Positions 45,767-58,027 of a stretch of DNA of 64,000 nt are shown here, piece by piece (the first letter of the stretch is position 1; each line of letters starts with the position of its first letter). The translations under genes were made by a program, and so were the position numbers. This DNA comes from Capitella teleta (taxonomy: Eukaryota > Annelida > Polychaeta > Capitellidae), in contig KB299856.1 in assembly GCA_000328365.1 (NCBI GenBank), positions 181,166 through 245,165 on the forward strand. The letters are read 5' to 3'. The notes beneath the pieces were generated by a model. The model did no database searches. It was not told where the DNA came from and saw nothing but the letters and a program-made list of their open reading frames with translations.

Positions 45767-46575
45767 GTTTCAACATTGCACCTCTTACGAACGATTTACC
45801 TGAGCGATCGCGGCTACAAATAAGAAAATCCGAATTAAATTCGACAGGTTGACGCTTCGGCTAATTCGCCATTTTGGGTTTACCTCACATGATCATGTCA
45901 TAAGACTTTCTTCAACAATAGCACGTGGTTGCACATGTGTCTGTTTATCAACAATGAAATACGTTCGCAAGCACATTAAATCTTTGTCACCAGAGTTTAA
46001 TGTTAACTTTCATGGTAACGATGAGAGAGAATACAGAGGATACATGCATCTAACATTTAAGAGTAACTCAGGGATCAGCAAACTTTTCAGGCCAAGGGTC
46101 AGCCATATTGAGAACCATGGAAATAAATGAGGGCCACAAAAAATCAAAGTTAAAAAAAAAAAATCATTGTCTAAACATACAATTGAAGATAGAATGCGCA
46201 TGAATGTAAAAATCATTTCTATTTATGAGAAGAAAAACATGGTCTGCTGTCTGTCATGACAGCAGCCACTTCAGGCTCAATAGCTCAATTATGACATCAG
46301 ATGGAGAAGGTTGTTCAGATGAGTATCAGTTGGTTGTACTGAATGCAGCCAGGACTTTGTGTTCTTTGTGAAGGAGAACAGTAAGCTTGCTTCCCTACAC
46401 TATATGCAAATAAAGTATTCCACAAACCACACATGATTGAAAGCTTGGTCTTCCCATTTATTGGCATTGATTTTGCTCTTCACTTCTTCAGTTTAATCAG
46501 TGGTAGACCAAACTGGAAAGTGAAAAACAAAATAAACTAGAGGAAATTTTAAAAGGCCATAGAAAATTTGTAAAA
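45767..46575. other. Segment between 54-base repeats
   Basis: Contains a single hAT-terminus-like sequence (CAGGGATCAGCAAACTTTTC at about 46069) without a visible partner end, and a 93-codon plus-strand frame at 45849-46130 with no family resemblance. Confidence 0.4.
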
Positions 46576-46629
46576 CATTGCAAGCATTGGACAGCAAGGA
46601 ATACACTCAAGTGAACCGTTATATACGTA
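46576..46629 (+). repeat. 54-base exact direct repeat, copy 2
   Basis: Identical to 45713-45766; flanking bases on both sides differ. Confidence 0.95.
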
Positions 46630-47002
46630 AGAGTCTGAATCAGCGTAAGGCTGTGTCAGCAGGTAGTTGAAATGAGTGAATAAAGCCAATCTGAGAAACC
46701 GATGAATCAGGCAAAATGAGTCTTACTACTACTATATATATATATATATATAATCCATATATATATAATGCTAATTGTGTAATGATTTCTATTTTGTTTG
46801 CAGAATGTCTGAACTTTAGGTTTTGCTTCAACGTCTGAATCCTGCTCCGTGTTTGCGGTTGTACGTTTGTTGTGTCGGTTTCCCAGTCATCCTCAAGGCA
46901 CGTCATCACCTTGCACTGCTCTCACTGAGGACATAGTAGGCAGCTCTCTTTGTAACCACCTCAAGCAAGTTCAACAACTACTCATCTGACAGTATTATTA
47001 TA
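46630..47002 (+). promoter_or_regulatory. Presumed CSDE1 promoter/5'UTR region
   Basis: About 370 bases up to the proposed CSDE1 start, including a short TA microsatellite at 46735-46752 and a T/C-rich stretch. Assignment rests only on position. Confidence 0.3.
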
Positions 47003-50000
47003 TGGCAAGTCCTCAGTGGAAGGTAACAATCAATGTTTATTGCTGTTAAATTTCTTAATTTTCAAAATCATTTGAAGCACGTTCTTCGTAGTTCCCCTAT
47101 CAATAGGCACTAAGGTACTCGTAGACAATTCAGAGTTGTCAATTTACTGGTTACTTGATGATTAAGGGATGTTTAGCTTATATTTGAGTTGTTTGCCCAC
47201 AGAACTACCAGCCGCCTGCTCAGCAGTCCACCGACCTTGCCTTCAATCTGACCTCTCCTCCTAAGATGGCCAACCTTCTATCAAACGGCCCAAACTCTCC
47301 TCTGGCTTCTGGAGATAAGAGTAACATTACACAGCACATGATGGTCCCAGCACTCAGAGAAAGCGGCATTGTTGAGAAACTCCTTGTGAGTAGTATTCGG
47401 TGATGGTTGTGAATTGTGTGATATGTTGTCATTATCAGCATACGTACGGGTTCATTCAATGCTGCGAAAGAGAAGCAAGACTCTTTTTTCATTTTTCTGA
47501 GTTTAACGGTAAAGCAGAAGCAATGAATATTGGAGGTGAGCTTTGTGCATCTGATGTCCATCTGTTTCTCAGCTTTGAGTTCTTTCAGATCCCGTGGAGT
47601 TCCAAATGTCTCATGATCGCAGAACGGGCAAGCCGGTCGCCGTGTCTGTTCAGAAGATGGAGACAGGTGCATCTTTTGAGATGTGCAGCGAGGGTCGTGT
47701 AACCGGCACGGTATGCATCGAAGCCAAGTCCCCTAAATCCAAAGGAGGACCCCTCACGCAGCTCAACGGATTGGAAGGCACTGGCCGTGTTAGCTACGAA
47801 CAAAGCGGCGAACACTTTTTCTTGCCGTACGCCATCGAAGACAAGGAAGAAGGGCACTCTCTGAGCCCTGGCGACGAAGTCACATTCCTCATAGCAACAG
47901 ACAAGCGCAATGGAAGTGTACGCGCTCGCAACATTCGCCTCAGTAAGAGAACGGCGCCGGAGCGATCCCAGGGCGTGGTGTGCTCTCTGAAAGACAACTA
48001 CGGCTTCATTGAGCGTTCAGACGTCGTGAAAGAAATCTTCTTCCATTATAGTGAACTTAAACCTCCGTCGACTCAGCTACGTTTGGGAGATGATGTCGAA
48101 TTTGACGTTCAAACCAGAAATGTAAGATTTGGGGGGGGGGGGATTATATAAGGTTCTTTTATAAATTATTTGCCATCCAACAGAACAAAGAAGTGGCTAC
48201 AAATATTGAGAAGTTAATCAATGGAACCGTGATATTTGAAGACGTAGCAGTGGAGAGAAGGAGAGGAAAGATCCAGAAGATTCTCAAGGGCCCCAACGGA
48301 AGACGTCTCAGTGATCCAATGGCAGGAAGGATCGTCTACGAAACAGTGAAGGGGTTTGTCCAATGTGTCACTCTCCAATTGTGTTCTTATTTTGCTTATT
48401 AATCAGGCCGATTGAGATTCCATTTGGTGACAAGGACCAGGAAGGAGACTACACTCTGATGCCTGGAGATTTGGTGGAGTTCAACATAGCAACTGATCGG
48501 AGGGATAAACTTCAGCGTGCGACGTGTATTGATTTGGTTGTGGATTCGTTCAAAGTGAATATTGAACAGCGCGAAAAGGTTAGTGTCTCATCAGATGATT
48601 TCTCCGTTCAGGATTTAATTATCACGATTGGTTTTATTTTTAAGGGAATTGTTGCGACATTGAAAGATGGTTTCGGTTTCATCCAATGCGCTGATCGCGA
48701 GGGTCGCATGTTTTTCCATTACAGTGAGAATATGGACACGAAAGGGGAACCGCCCATGAACCAAGAGGTTGAGTTCACGGTGATTCCAGTAGGTCCACCT
48801 CATGCCTTCACCCCACCCGCTTCTATTCTCTGTTCTCTCTCAACAGGACCCAACTAACCCATCACGCATGATAGCTGTTCGTTTGAGGTACCTCCCGCGT
48901 GGTACCATCACATTTGATAGCATTCTGACTGAAAAACATATGGGAACAGTTGAGAAGGAAGCTGCTATCAAATCCTGTGAGTGTGCATTATCACATCTCT
49001 GAATGTTTCTATTGATTTTGATTTATAATAGCTGCTAAGAATAAGGATCCTGACCCTGGCATCATCATGTACGATGTGAACGGAACCAAACAGACGATTC
49101 CGTTTGGTTCAAAGGCAGTGCAGGCTCACCACCCCAAAGTGGGCGATAAAGTCGAGTTCCAAATCTGCGAGAGTCGTAAAAACAACACCAAGACTGCTGC
49201 CAATGTTGTCGTGAAGCTGATGAGGCGTAATTCTAGTCACTCTCAGTCATTCTCATCCGACAAAAGCTTCGGCTTCATCGCCACGCTCAAGGACAACTTT
49301 GGCTTCATCGAAATGGCGGACCACGAGAAGGAAGTCTTTTTCCACTTTAGGTCAGAGGTGTATTTGGATTTAATTTCAGTGTTGATTGTTTTCTGTCTTT
49401 TAGTGCCTTCAATGGAGATTCTAACGACTTAGATCTTGGTGATGAGGTTGAGTTTATTCTGTCTCGCAAAACTGCCAAAGTCAGCGCAGAAAATATTCGC
49501 AAAATTCCCAAAGGATCCGTTGCTCCCGAGGAACTGCTCCCTGGCTTCCTTGACGGCAAAGTCTTGCGCTGTATGCGTATCTTGAACCCTGGACAAGATG
49601 ATTACCCAGGCATTGTCCAGGTCGGTACAGACGACGACGATCTGAAACCCGACACCTATCCGTACGGCATCACAAGTCTGGCAGACAAGCGAGATTTCCT
49701 CCAAAAGGGGGACATTGTTAAGTTCCAGCTGTGTGTTGTCAAGGGAACGGGTAAAAAACGCGCCACCAACATCGCTGCCAAGCGGAAGTATACTCGCTCA
49801 AGGGTGGATTCGGTCAAGGGCCAAGTGAGAGGTGTTTTTGTGTCCTGGAGGTATTCTATTTTTATTTCCAATGCAGTTTGGTTTCTTGAATTTTGAAGCT
49901 GAGGAGAACAAGAAGTTGTTCTTCCACATGACGGAGGTGCACGATGGCGCTGAGATTGCTCCTGGAGATGAAGTCGAGTTCGTAGTCGTGCAGAACCAGC

Positions 50001-50256
50001 GCAACCAGAAGTACTCAGCCGTCAGCTTGCGCAAGATTTCGTGAGTTTTTGGTTGACTGAGAATTGCTCCTTCTTTATTGTGTTGTTTTCATGACACAGG
50101 GCCACCCAGCGTCCTGAACGATTGATCTCTCGATTGAAGAGTGTCGGTGATGAGTCTGGGCCGAGGGTTCAAGTGATTCGACCTCCCCTGGGACCGGATG
50201 GCACCAAAGGCTTCAGTCGCCCTCGAGCATTGTGGAACGGTGTCTCAGAACCTTGA
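47003..50256 (+). CDS. csde1: Cold shock domain-containing E1 (UNR) RNA-binding protein
   Basis: Twelve exons: 47003-47023, 47203-47385, 47439-47535, 47589-48121, 48184-48353, 48407-48578, 48645-48788, 48847-48976, 49032-49350, 49404-49824, 49877-50040, 50100-50256; 836 residues (human 798). Five canonical cold-shock domains are marked by YGFIQCCEREARLFFHFSE, YGFIERSDVVKEIFFHYSE, FGFIQCADREGRMFFHYSE, FGFIEMADHEKEVFFHFSA and FGFLNFEAEENKKLFFHMTE. Variant domains lie between them (GTVIFEDVAVERR, PFGDKDQEGDY and others), the human arrangement. The C-terminus RPERLISRLKSV..RPPLGP matches the SUZ-C-like end. CSDE1 binds purine-rich RNA and controls translation and mRNA decay in the cytoplasm. The start is the least certain part: exon 1 adds only MASPQWK, and exon 2 has its own ATG (PPKMANLL). 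Introns are 52-66 nt except the first (179). Confidence 0.96.
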
Positions 50257-50269
50257 GTTCTCTTGCTCT

Positions 50270-50305
<36 letters not shown>

Positions 50306-52593
50306 TGTGTACTCAAAACAGTATTCCTCTTATGTGCATTTCTTAAATCTCAGAAAAGCAATTTTTTTTAGCTCTAAAAGTGAAAATCTTAAAAAAATAC
50401 AAAATATAATCCAGTTTTTTTTTTTATTATTATAAAGATATCTTCTGGCCAGTTTGTGTACGTTTAAGATTTATTATCATTTTTCTTCTTTCTGTATGTT
50501 ATAAATTCCCCTACCCACCCCCCCTCCCAAAAAAAAAAAAAAGAACCCCGCTAAATGAGTGGCCGTACTTATTTACCAATTGGCCAGTGTCTCCTCTCCC
50601 CCTGCATACCTTCCCCTCCTATTATTTGTGCCTTTTTTATATGTTTTGGGAGCGATGAGGTCAATGCCCTCTTGAATCACATCCAGTCCTGGTGCTGGTA
50701 TCTAAAGCTAAGAAGCACGTTTGTTACATGTGATTTGCACTCATCATCATAATACGCTGGATGGCATCAGGGAATGAGTTACTGAGCAGAGCACAAAAAC
50801 GCTATTCTAGGCCACGACCAAATGCCCAAGAATATTGACAAAGAAAAATCTAAACAAAAATAAAAATCTGTGATGGAATTTACCAAATAAAATTTCAAAA
50901 TGAATGCAAATTTTAATTTTTCCTTTGTTTTTGTGTTTTTTATATTATTTTTATTTTGAATTTAATGAACTGAAATCAAGAGATTTGAAGCTGTTTGATC
51001 TTTCCATTAGGGTTTCTAATTTGCAATCTCTGCATTCTCTGGTTATGAGATTGAATTGTGTTCGGGGATGACAATTTCCGTGTTGTAAAATTAAATTGTT
51101 TATCGCCATAAATTGATTATGTATGCAAAGAAAGTGCTTGTATTGCTTGGGTATTGTTTTTGACATTGTATAACACAAAAATACAATGTACATATAATTA
51201 TGAGTAAGAAACATGCGTAGCAGGGTCCAGCTATGATAAGGATTTTCTTAGTTACACAATCGAATCAATAACATCGCTATTGTTGTGCATTTAAATTGAT
51301 TCTTACATTGCAGATGTAGAGATGGAAGGAATGTTCTCTGTATGTCCGTAGAAGGGCATATTATTATGATATCCTAGAGAGCATTATCTGAGGGATGATC
51401 ATAACTTTTTTTAAATAAGATTTATTTGCCTTCAACTTGTTTTTCAAGTTATAAGAACATGTTATGCACAAGCGAACGCATTTCATTAGACGGAGGAAAA
51501 TATGCTTTGAGAGTCCAGAGAATGATGGATTGTGAGTCATGTATTGCACAACTTCTGATGAAGGTCACAAAAGGTATCTGAAATGCATTACTTCACTCTC
51601 TCTGGGTCATGATGTAATCCATTATGTAACAGTTTTTTTCTCCATAAAACGGACCAGCATATGCAAACTGGCCAGCATATTGTAACCAGGCTTCCGCCGT
51701 ATAATTGTTTCATCAACTGAAACTGAGAACTTGTTTCATTGGAAAATATAGAAATATCTGCATAAATTTGTATTGAATAAATTATATATTTGTACGATTC
51801 CACCAATTTTGGCTCAAAACTCAGCCTTTTTGGATCTTATATATTTGTTTATTTTCCAATGATACAAGTTCTCGGTTTCCAGTTGATGAAATAATGGTTA
51901 CAATATGCTGGTTGAATTCATGCATGCAAACTAATAACAAATAGCTATCTCTAGTTCTTAATTATTGATAAATTAACTAAATAAACCACCGAAAATAGCA
52001 GAACAAGGCAACAGAGAATTTATAACATTTTTACTTTGAATCATAATCTAATAACAAGGAACCAATAATCCCTAATGTACAGTATGTAAAGGAACAGACA
52101 GAAAAACCATCTAGCGATGAGACTAGAATGCATTCACTGATAAAACAAGCGTAACTGTAAACAAGTATAGATCACTGGGCAAAAAAAGAATAATTGTCGT
52201 ACAAACTAATGCGGAATTAATTACCAAAAATAACAATCATATGCTGCCTAGCATTTAATATACACCGAGCACAATTTAAACATCTCAGCGATCTGAGCGG
52301 CAGTAATCAGAGAAAAAATAACATTCTAAACAGGGGTGTAAGCATGGCAAGATATCATCCTATTTGCGCAAGGACAGCAGTTCTGAAATTGATAACTACT
52401 AAGAGTGCCTGTTTGACAAAATATATGTCACAGAGGGGTGCATTGAATAATGCTACACTGACCAATAAAACACTACCCTTAAGTTGATCACTGGGAACCA
52501 GTAGGAAAACTAATGCAGATGTATGAAATGATCTAAAAACAAGGCTTTCTAAATCAACTAATTGATACAGGGGAGGGAAAGAGTGGGTAGCCT
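50257..52593. other. Convergent gap between CSDE1 and the carrier
   Basis: 3'UTR region of CSDE1 with a (CT)n run at 50272-50301 and an AATAAA at about 50885, then AT-rich DNA. Two minus-strand open frames of 60-87 codons (50951-51806) show no family resemblance. No mobile element recognised. Confidence 0.45.
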
Positions 52594-53941
52594 CTAGTTT
52601 CTAGGGTAACCCAGCAACCGCTCAGCAACCCCAAGGTAGTACACAGTTTGCGCGATGCCGAAAAGTGGAGCGATAACGATCATACGACAGAAGCCGCCCT
52701 TGTAGAATGCGCGCCAGCCCTCTGTGGTGTAGACTTGGCTGTAAATGTACAAATTAAAGTTAAAACACAGTGTTAAGAGATGCTCTCACTAGAAGCAGTC
52801 GGCTATTCCTTTGTAGACCTTGGCTCCTTCTCCTTTGTTAATTGTCTGCAGTCGTGTTTTCACAACTAGAGAAAAAGGAAATACATGCACGGCAAAATGA
52901 TAACTCAATCTCACCATCAAACGGATTCACAGATAAAGACGCCACGCTGCCAGCCACATTGCCAGCAATGAATGACACGTAGAACACAGATTGGCTGCTG
53001 CCTTCCCTTCTCGGACCCTAGTTATACAAATGTTGAGATATATTATTATTATTATGATATACATTATCTCAGAGGTTTCAAAGTCAACGCACCAAAGAGT
53101 TGAGATGAGCAAAAAGAGGGAAGTAAATTCCAGAGAAGACGACATCTCTGAGGAAAGTGGCGTTCATTCCTTTGTAGAGGCCAAACAGTCCTTTCTTTTT
53201 GAACAGATCAAACGCGATCTGACGAGCAGATATCTTGGATGCCCCTTAGATAACAAAGACATATCACCTTAAGATGTCTGCATTATCATACGACAATACT
53301 AACCTGTTCGACCGGCATCTTGGAGCTGAATTTTCAGAAGTTCCATGGGAGTCGTGACAATAATCTGACACATACCAGCACCACCACCAGCCAACATCTC
53401 ACGCGGAAGAGTCAACTTACCTCTTGCAGAATTGGATAATCAGAATTAACATCAAGAAAACTCCCTGGTCCACCTACTTGTCGCCTCCCAACAAATGCCT
53501 GAAAACATCATTTCCGACAAGTTTAATCGCTTTCTCAGGTGTTATCAATAACAGATTAACACCAGACCCTGCAAAGAAACAAATCAGCATCAAAATGCAA
53601 AATAACAAAAGTGCATCTCACCTCTGTACATGCCAAAGAACCCTTCATTGCGAAATGTCTTCACCGCACAATCAAACCTGTGATGAAAGAGTGAATCAAC
53701 TCACAGTAAAACCACCGCTATCACTCACAAGCTCTTGTACATACGCTGTCCATTTGGGCCAATTTCTTGGTTTTGAAGACGTGTTTTTACCAGATCGATT
53801 GGAAATACGCATGTGACTCCTACAATGCCAGCGATCGCTCCATTGACAACACGCGGAACCAAGCTGCAGACACAGAAGAAGAGTTGAAGGCAAATTCAGG
53901 TGAGAGCGTGAACTGGCTGACCTGAACTTGGCATCAGTCAT
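52594..53941 (-). CDS. slc25a22: Mitochondrial glutamate carrier, SLC25A22/A18 type
   Basis: Nine exons on the minus strand: 53922-53941, 53729-53863, 53622-53677, 53478-53568, 53304-53422, 53093-53244, 52915-53017, 52790-52865, 52594-52738; 298 residues (human relatives 315-323). Three carrier repeats each carry a PX[DE]XX[KR] motif: [27 protein letters not shown] and NPFDVVKTRLQ. Repeat ends such as [24 protein letters not shown] and [20 protein letters not shown] match glutamate carriers closely, as do [20 protein letters not shown] and the C-terminal [18 protein letters not shown]. The family moves glutamate with protons across the inner mitochondrial membrane. All splice phases join; introns are 49-75 nt. 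The start [19 protein letters not shown] matches the family N-terminus. Distinguishing A18 from A22 is not possible by eye; it may predate their split. Confidence 0.95.
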
Positions 53942-56334
53942 TCTTGGCAGCAGGGTTTGCTTCCCTTCTCCTCTCTGACCAACGTTCAAGGAGCAGCTGA
54001 GGCCAAGGAATCTTCACAATTGCCTTGAAAGAGGTCAACGTTATTCAAAGAGGATCAGTGATCAGGTTGGCACACAACTTGTTGGCAATGTCCCAAAATA
54101 ACACCTCTTCTTTTTTATAAAGAGAGAGAGAGAGAGAGAGAGAGGTGGTGTTGAGTTATAGCCCAACTGCGCAAGATATTCTGATAGATAAAGAGATAAT
54201 TGTATCCATGTGCGATTATACATTACATTGAGTCGGTGATAGTCCTGATATGGAGTGAAAAGAATATTCACAATTCCTTGAAACTCAGTTATGAAGAGGG
54301 ATGCGTTTAATTGGAACAGAAAGATAACAATAACAACCTTGAGACCTTAACTCTAAGGTCACTTCTACATGTTCGCAAGCTCAAACTGCTAAAACGGATG
54401 CAAATAACTTTCCAAGGTCAACAATTTTAAAGTTGAAATCTATGCATTCATGCACAGTTTAAAAGAGCCCAAAAAGTCAATAGAATACACGTTTATACAA
54501 TGAGTGATGAAAACAGAGAAAGCCAGCTTTCACTTCTTCATGCACAGATACTGGCCCAACTAATGTAATGTCTAACTGATAATACAATCAATATATCCTA
54601 ATACACTAAATATAGTCAGACCTAGTTAATCTGGCCTTGTATAATTATAGCCAGGTCTTTCAACAATATAGAGTTGATTCTGATTTACAAATCACCATTG
54701 TACCCACGTCAATTAATTGACATGTGATCCAGATTTTTCGTTCAACTGGCCATCGAAACAGGGGGTGATAGGAGGCTGGCGTCGTGTACTTTCACTGGCG
54801 AGGCATTTGGCAACCAATAATAGGGGTCAAAAGCTAATCCGTACTGAAGCGTGTATATGGGCACCATAAAATTATGACTAGTTATTACATCATAACAGAC
54901 TAGTCATGCTTCTCATTTAGCATAAAAAGGATAGCAATTAAGAGGTCACTCTCAGGCTAAGATGCTCAGATAAGAAGAATTTCAGAATAAAAAATAAAGA
55001 GTGTACGTGCCAGCTATTCTCAGCCAGGGAACAAATTGGTATTTCAGTGTTAGACCTGCATGCTCCTCTGAGCCTCTTGGTGTTTATAGAACCTTGGAAT
55101 CCACTCCCACGTACCTGCTATAGGGACTCCTTTATAGACTCCTTCATCCTTAATCCTTATCTCAATTGATTCTATTGGCAAGCAGTAATCCAACACAGAT
55201 TAAATGAAGCAGTACTTCTTTTGTGTACTCTAGATCCCACTTGAGAGAGAGATTCACAAGAACCTCAAATTTATATGATAATGAAAGAGCGTGTGCTGTA
55301 TTAATAATAATTAAGCATTTGCACAGGAGAAGAACTCATTCATGCAAAGACAACCTTACCTTAGGTTGCCCTAATTAGGTAGCACTGGTCGCAGAGTCTT
55401 CTATGACCAGATCTTTGCTCCTTGGCACGAGTTACATTATTCTGAGCTCCATCATCCATGCAGTCATTCTGTCACACATCATCCAAAGACTAATTATATT
55501 GATTACTTTACTGAGGTTTGGAGGTACATTAATTAGGGGTTCCATGAAAATTGAGATTGAGATGACTTCTGCAAAGACCATACAATGAAACTGAGAAATA
55601 GCAATCATTTATATATAATTAGAGACCTAAATAATAGTGAATTACAAAGGTTGGTTGTGCTAAATTAAAATTTTTCCATCTATTTTACCAAGTTTTATAA
55701 TTCTCCTGAATTTCTCAGCAGCTCATATGAGCGTATTTACTGTGAAGACCCATCATTACCTATTTTAACGGTTTTCACTAGAATATTGCATGCAACAATA
55801 AACTGATGTTCAACAATTATTCCGGATGATTGGATGATGATGAGCCAGAGCAAACATAACGCCAAGCAACATGCAATATTGATAGCGAAAATTAAGCTGT
55901 CAAAAAAAAAAGAGTAAAGTTAGGCATGATTTCGTGGGCTATTAAAAAAATTACACACATGGCATGAATGAGACTACAGTTATAATTATATGAAGTTGTG
56001 TTTTTCATTGAATATACAGTACCTTGTTGACAAACAAATGCTAAAATCAATGTTGAAAGTGAGTGGTGTGGCAATCGTCTGTTCGATCGCGAAGGTCGGG
56101 CTTTCACTGAGTCGAACTAGTGATGTTGCCTATGGCTGATAAAAATGGTTGCGTCAATATAGCAAAATAGGCAGACCCAGTGCATGCATTAATTGGTACT
56201 TGCAGCCATTAACTAACTAAAGGCAGGCTATTTACAATAGAGGAAGAATAATTAGTCTTCTTGTATGACAATTATTCTTCTTCTATGGCTATACTGTATA
56301 CAACATAATAATAATTTTTTTTTAACTGCATATA
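53942..56334. other. Upstream flank of the carrier gene, no other gene
   Basis: Contains a (GA)n run at about 54120-54144. At about 55385-55425, CTGGTCGCAGAGTCTTCTAT then GACCAGATCTTTG resembles a hairpin at 36840-36885 that also ends ATCAGATCTTTG. No coding family recognised. Confidence 0.45.
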
Positions 56335-56723
56335 CAGAGAGGGCCAAAAGCAGTCTATCAACTCCATGTTAAAGATTCCAATGGTTTTCAATGGCGCTGC
56401 GCTTCCCCAGAAATTGTTACAAAACAGGGCCCCGAACCATAGATAAGCTTCGTTGAACTGAAATAAGGCATCGCTCTTGTACTATGGTGTTCTTTGAGAG
56501 GGCTAATGTTGTGACAGTAGCACTATTGTTAATATTATAAAATAAAAAACAGAGAGTTTATATTGAAGCACCATACAAGAGATAACACTCTTTAAGAATT
56601 GTTCAGGGGCCCATCTGATTCCATTTACACAAAATCTTTTTGCAATCACACACAACTCGCATTTAAATGCCCCCCACTCCTCATTCAAAATTGACTTTTT
56701 ATGACTACTTTTGACCCACTCTG
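56335..56723. mobile_element. Tc1/mariner-like MITE with TA duplication
   Basis: 389 bases flanked by TA on both sides. Left terminus CAGAGAGGGCCAAAAGCAGT, right terminus (reverse complement) CAGAGTGGGTCAAAAGTAGT. No transposase. The left end has a relic at 2523-2630. Confidence 0.8.
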
Positions 56724-56929
56724 TACATGCATGTCGGTCCGACACCGAGAGAGATCGAGTTAAAGAGATGAGCTATAAAATAAAGCTATAAACACTGGAT
56801 CTTATAAAATTTCGAATTGGTAAAACGCATGTTAAATATTTAGAATGGATTGTGGGATGCAATATATAGATATATATTAATTACATAGATAGGAATAAAG
56901 GTGCAAAATTATGTACATGTTTTGCTTTA
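56724..56929. other. Short gap, nothing recognised
   Basis: AT-rich bases between the MITE and the LINE remnant. Confidence 0.4.
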
Positions 56930-57330
56930 AAACGAAGAGGATAATTTTTAATTTAATTCGCTGGTCAAAGGGGAGCCAATGGAAATTCTCAAGATCGGGT
57001 GGATTCGGGGAGATGTGATCCCGTCGGTCAGCCCTACAAGAAGACGTGCCGTGGGGTCCTGGACGCCTTGGAGTCGCAGAGGTTAGTTTTGATGGATTCC
57101 AATGTACAGGGCATTAAAATAGTCCAACCTGCTTGTGATTGAGGCATGCGCATTAGTGTCTCGAAGGCATCTCGGTTGATGTAATGTTTTAATATGCTTA
57201 AACAGCGCAATTGTAGGTATGCATTGCGGCACAGAGATGGAATTTGGTGCTCCATGGTAGCATACTTATTGAAGATAACACTCGGGACCAAAGTTCCTGG
57301 CACAATCAGATGGTTAATCACCCACAATGT
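56930..57330 (-). mobile_element. LINE remnant (end of RT region)
   Basis: Minus strand reads GTLVPSVIFNKYATMEHQIP, SLCRNAYLQLRCLSILKHYI, NRDAFETLM, then in another frame RLDYFNALYIGIHQN, VQDPTARLLVGLTD and GSPLTSELN. This is the order of the thumb region of L2/CR1-type LINE reverse transcriptases (I..VCR.AY..LR.I..I..YL; RLDYCN.LL.G; A..V; LHWLP...RI.FK). Several frame changes and stops: dead fragment. Confidence 0.65.
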
Positions 57331-58027
57331 GAAAAGAAAGAAAAAATATTCAATTTTCCTTCATACATGTTTCCAAGAATCCAGGAATATTATCTACATA
57401 CCCGTATGCCGCGAGAAGGAGCTACAGGGTGTTTCAATATTGTGTGTAGGCCTATGTATGCCACACGTGATATGAGTTTCTCTTGACAAACCTGTCTCAA
57501 TTATTTCCACATAATTGCAATAGTATTGCAATATTATGCATCATAAAATGGCCTAAGCTCGAAAAAAATCCAGTATGCTGACAATTGATGTCATCATATA
57601 GGGTGTGTGTACATGAACATGCAGTGACAGCAGTGTGAATACACTTTGACAAAGTAGAGTGCGCATGTTGCGATTCTGCCCAGTTCGACCACGGTGTAAA
57701 ATTCCTGTATCAGGTACGTTATGATTCATGGCGGTGCCTCGACGACATTGATCTCTAATTGTATAATATTTAGTTTTATTCGATCAATACTAACATATAC
57801 TCAATAACAAGACATTTCCAATCATCATAACGCACTTTACATTGATTCTGATGCGTTATGTTTTGCGAATTCGTCAGATGTTGTGTTTTTCTTACCATGA
57901 CGAAGTATTGTTAGGTCCTTCGTCGCCATTTTATTCGCCACGCTTTGAAGCGAGTTTATTTAGCGATTACTATGACGGAACCCTGATAAATTAGGATCGA
58001 ATTCTTAATTACAATTAATATTTAAGT
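57331..58027. promoter_or_regulatory. Presumed SCAF4/8 promoter/5'UTR region
   Basis: No coding region recognised. The stretch just before the SCAF start, near 57920-57960, contains CGCCATTTTATTCGCC-like sequence. Inverted words CGTTATGAT (57717) and ATCATAACG (57828) lie about 110 bases apart. Assignment as a promoter rests on position. Confidence 0.3.

Noticed and set aside
46069-46140. hAT transposon
   Set aside because: One terminus-like sequence only; no inverted partner or 8-base duplication found.
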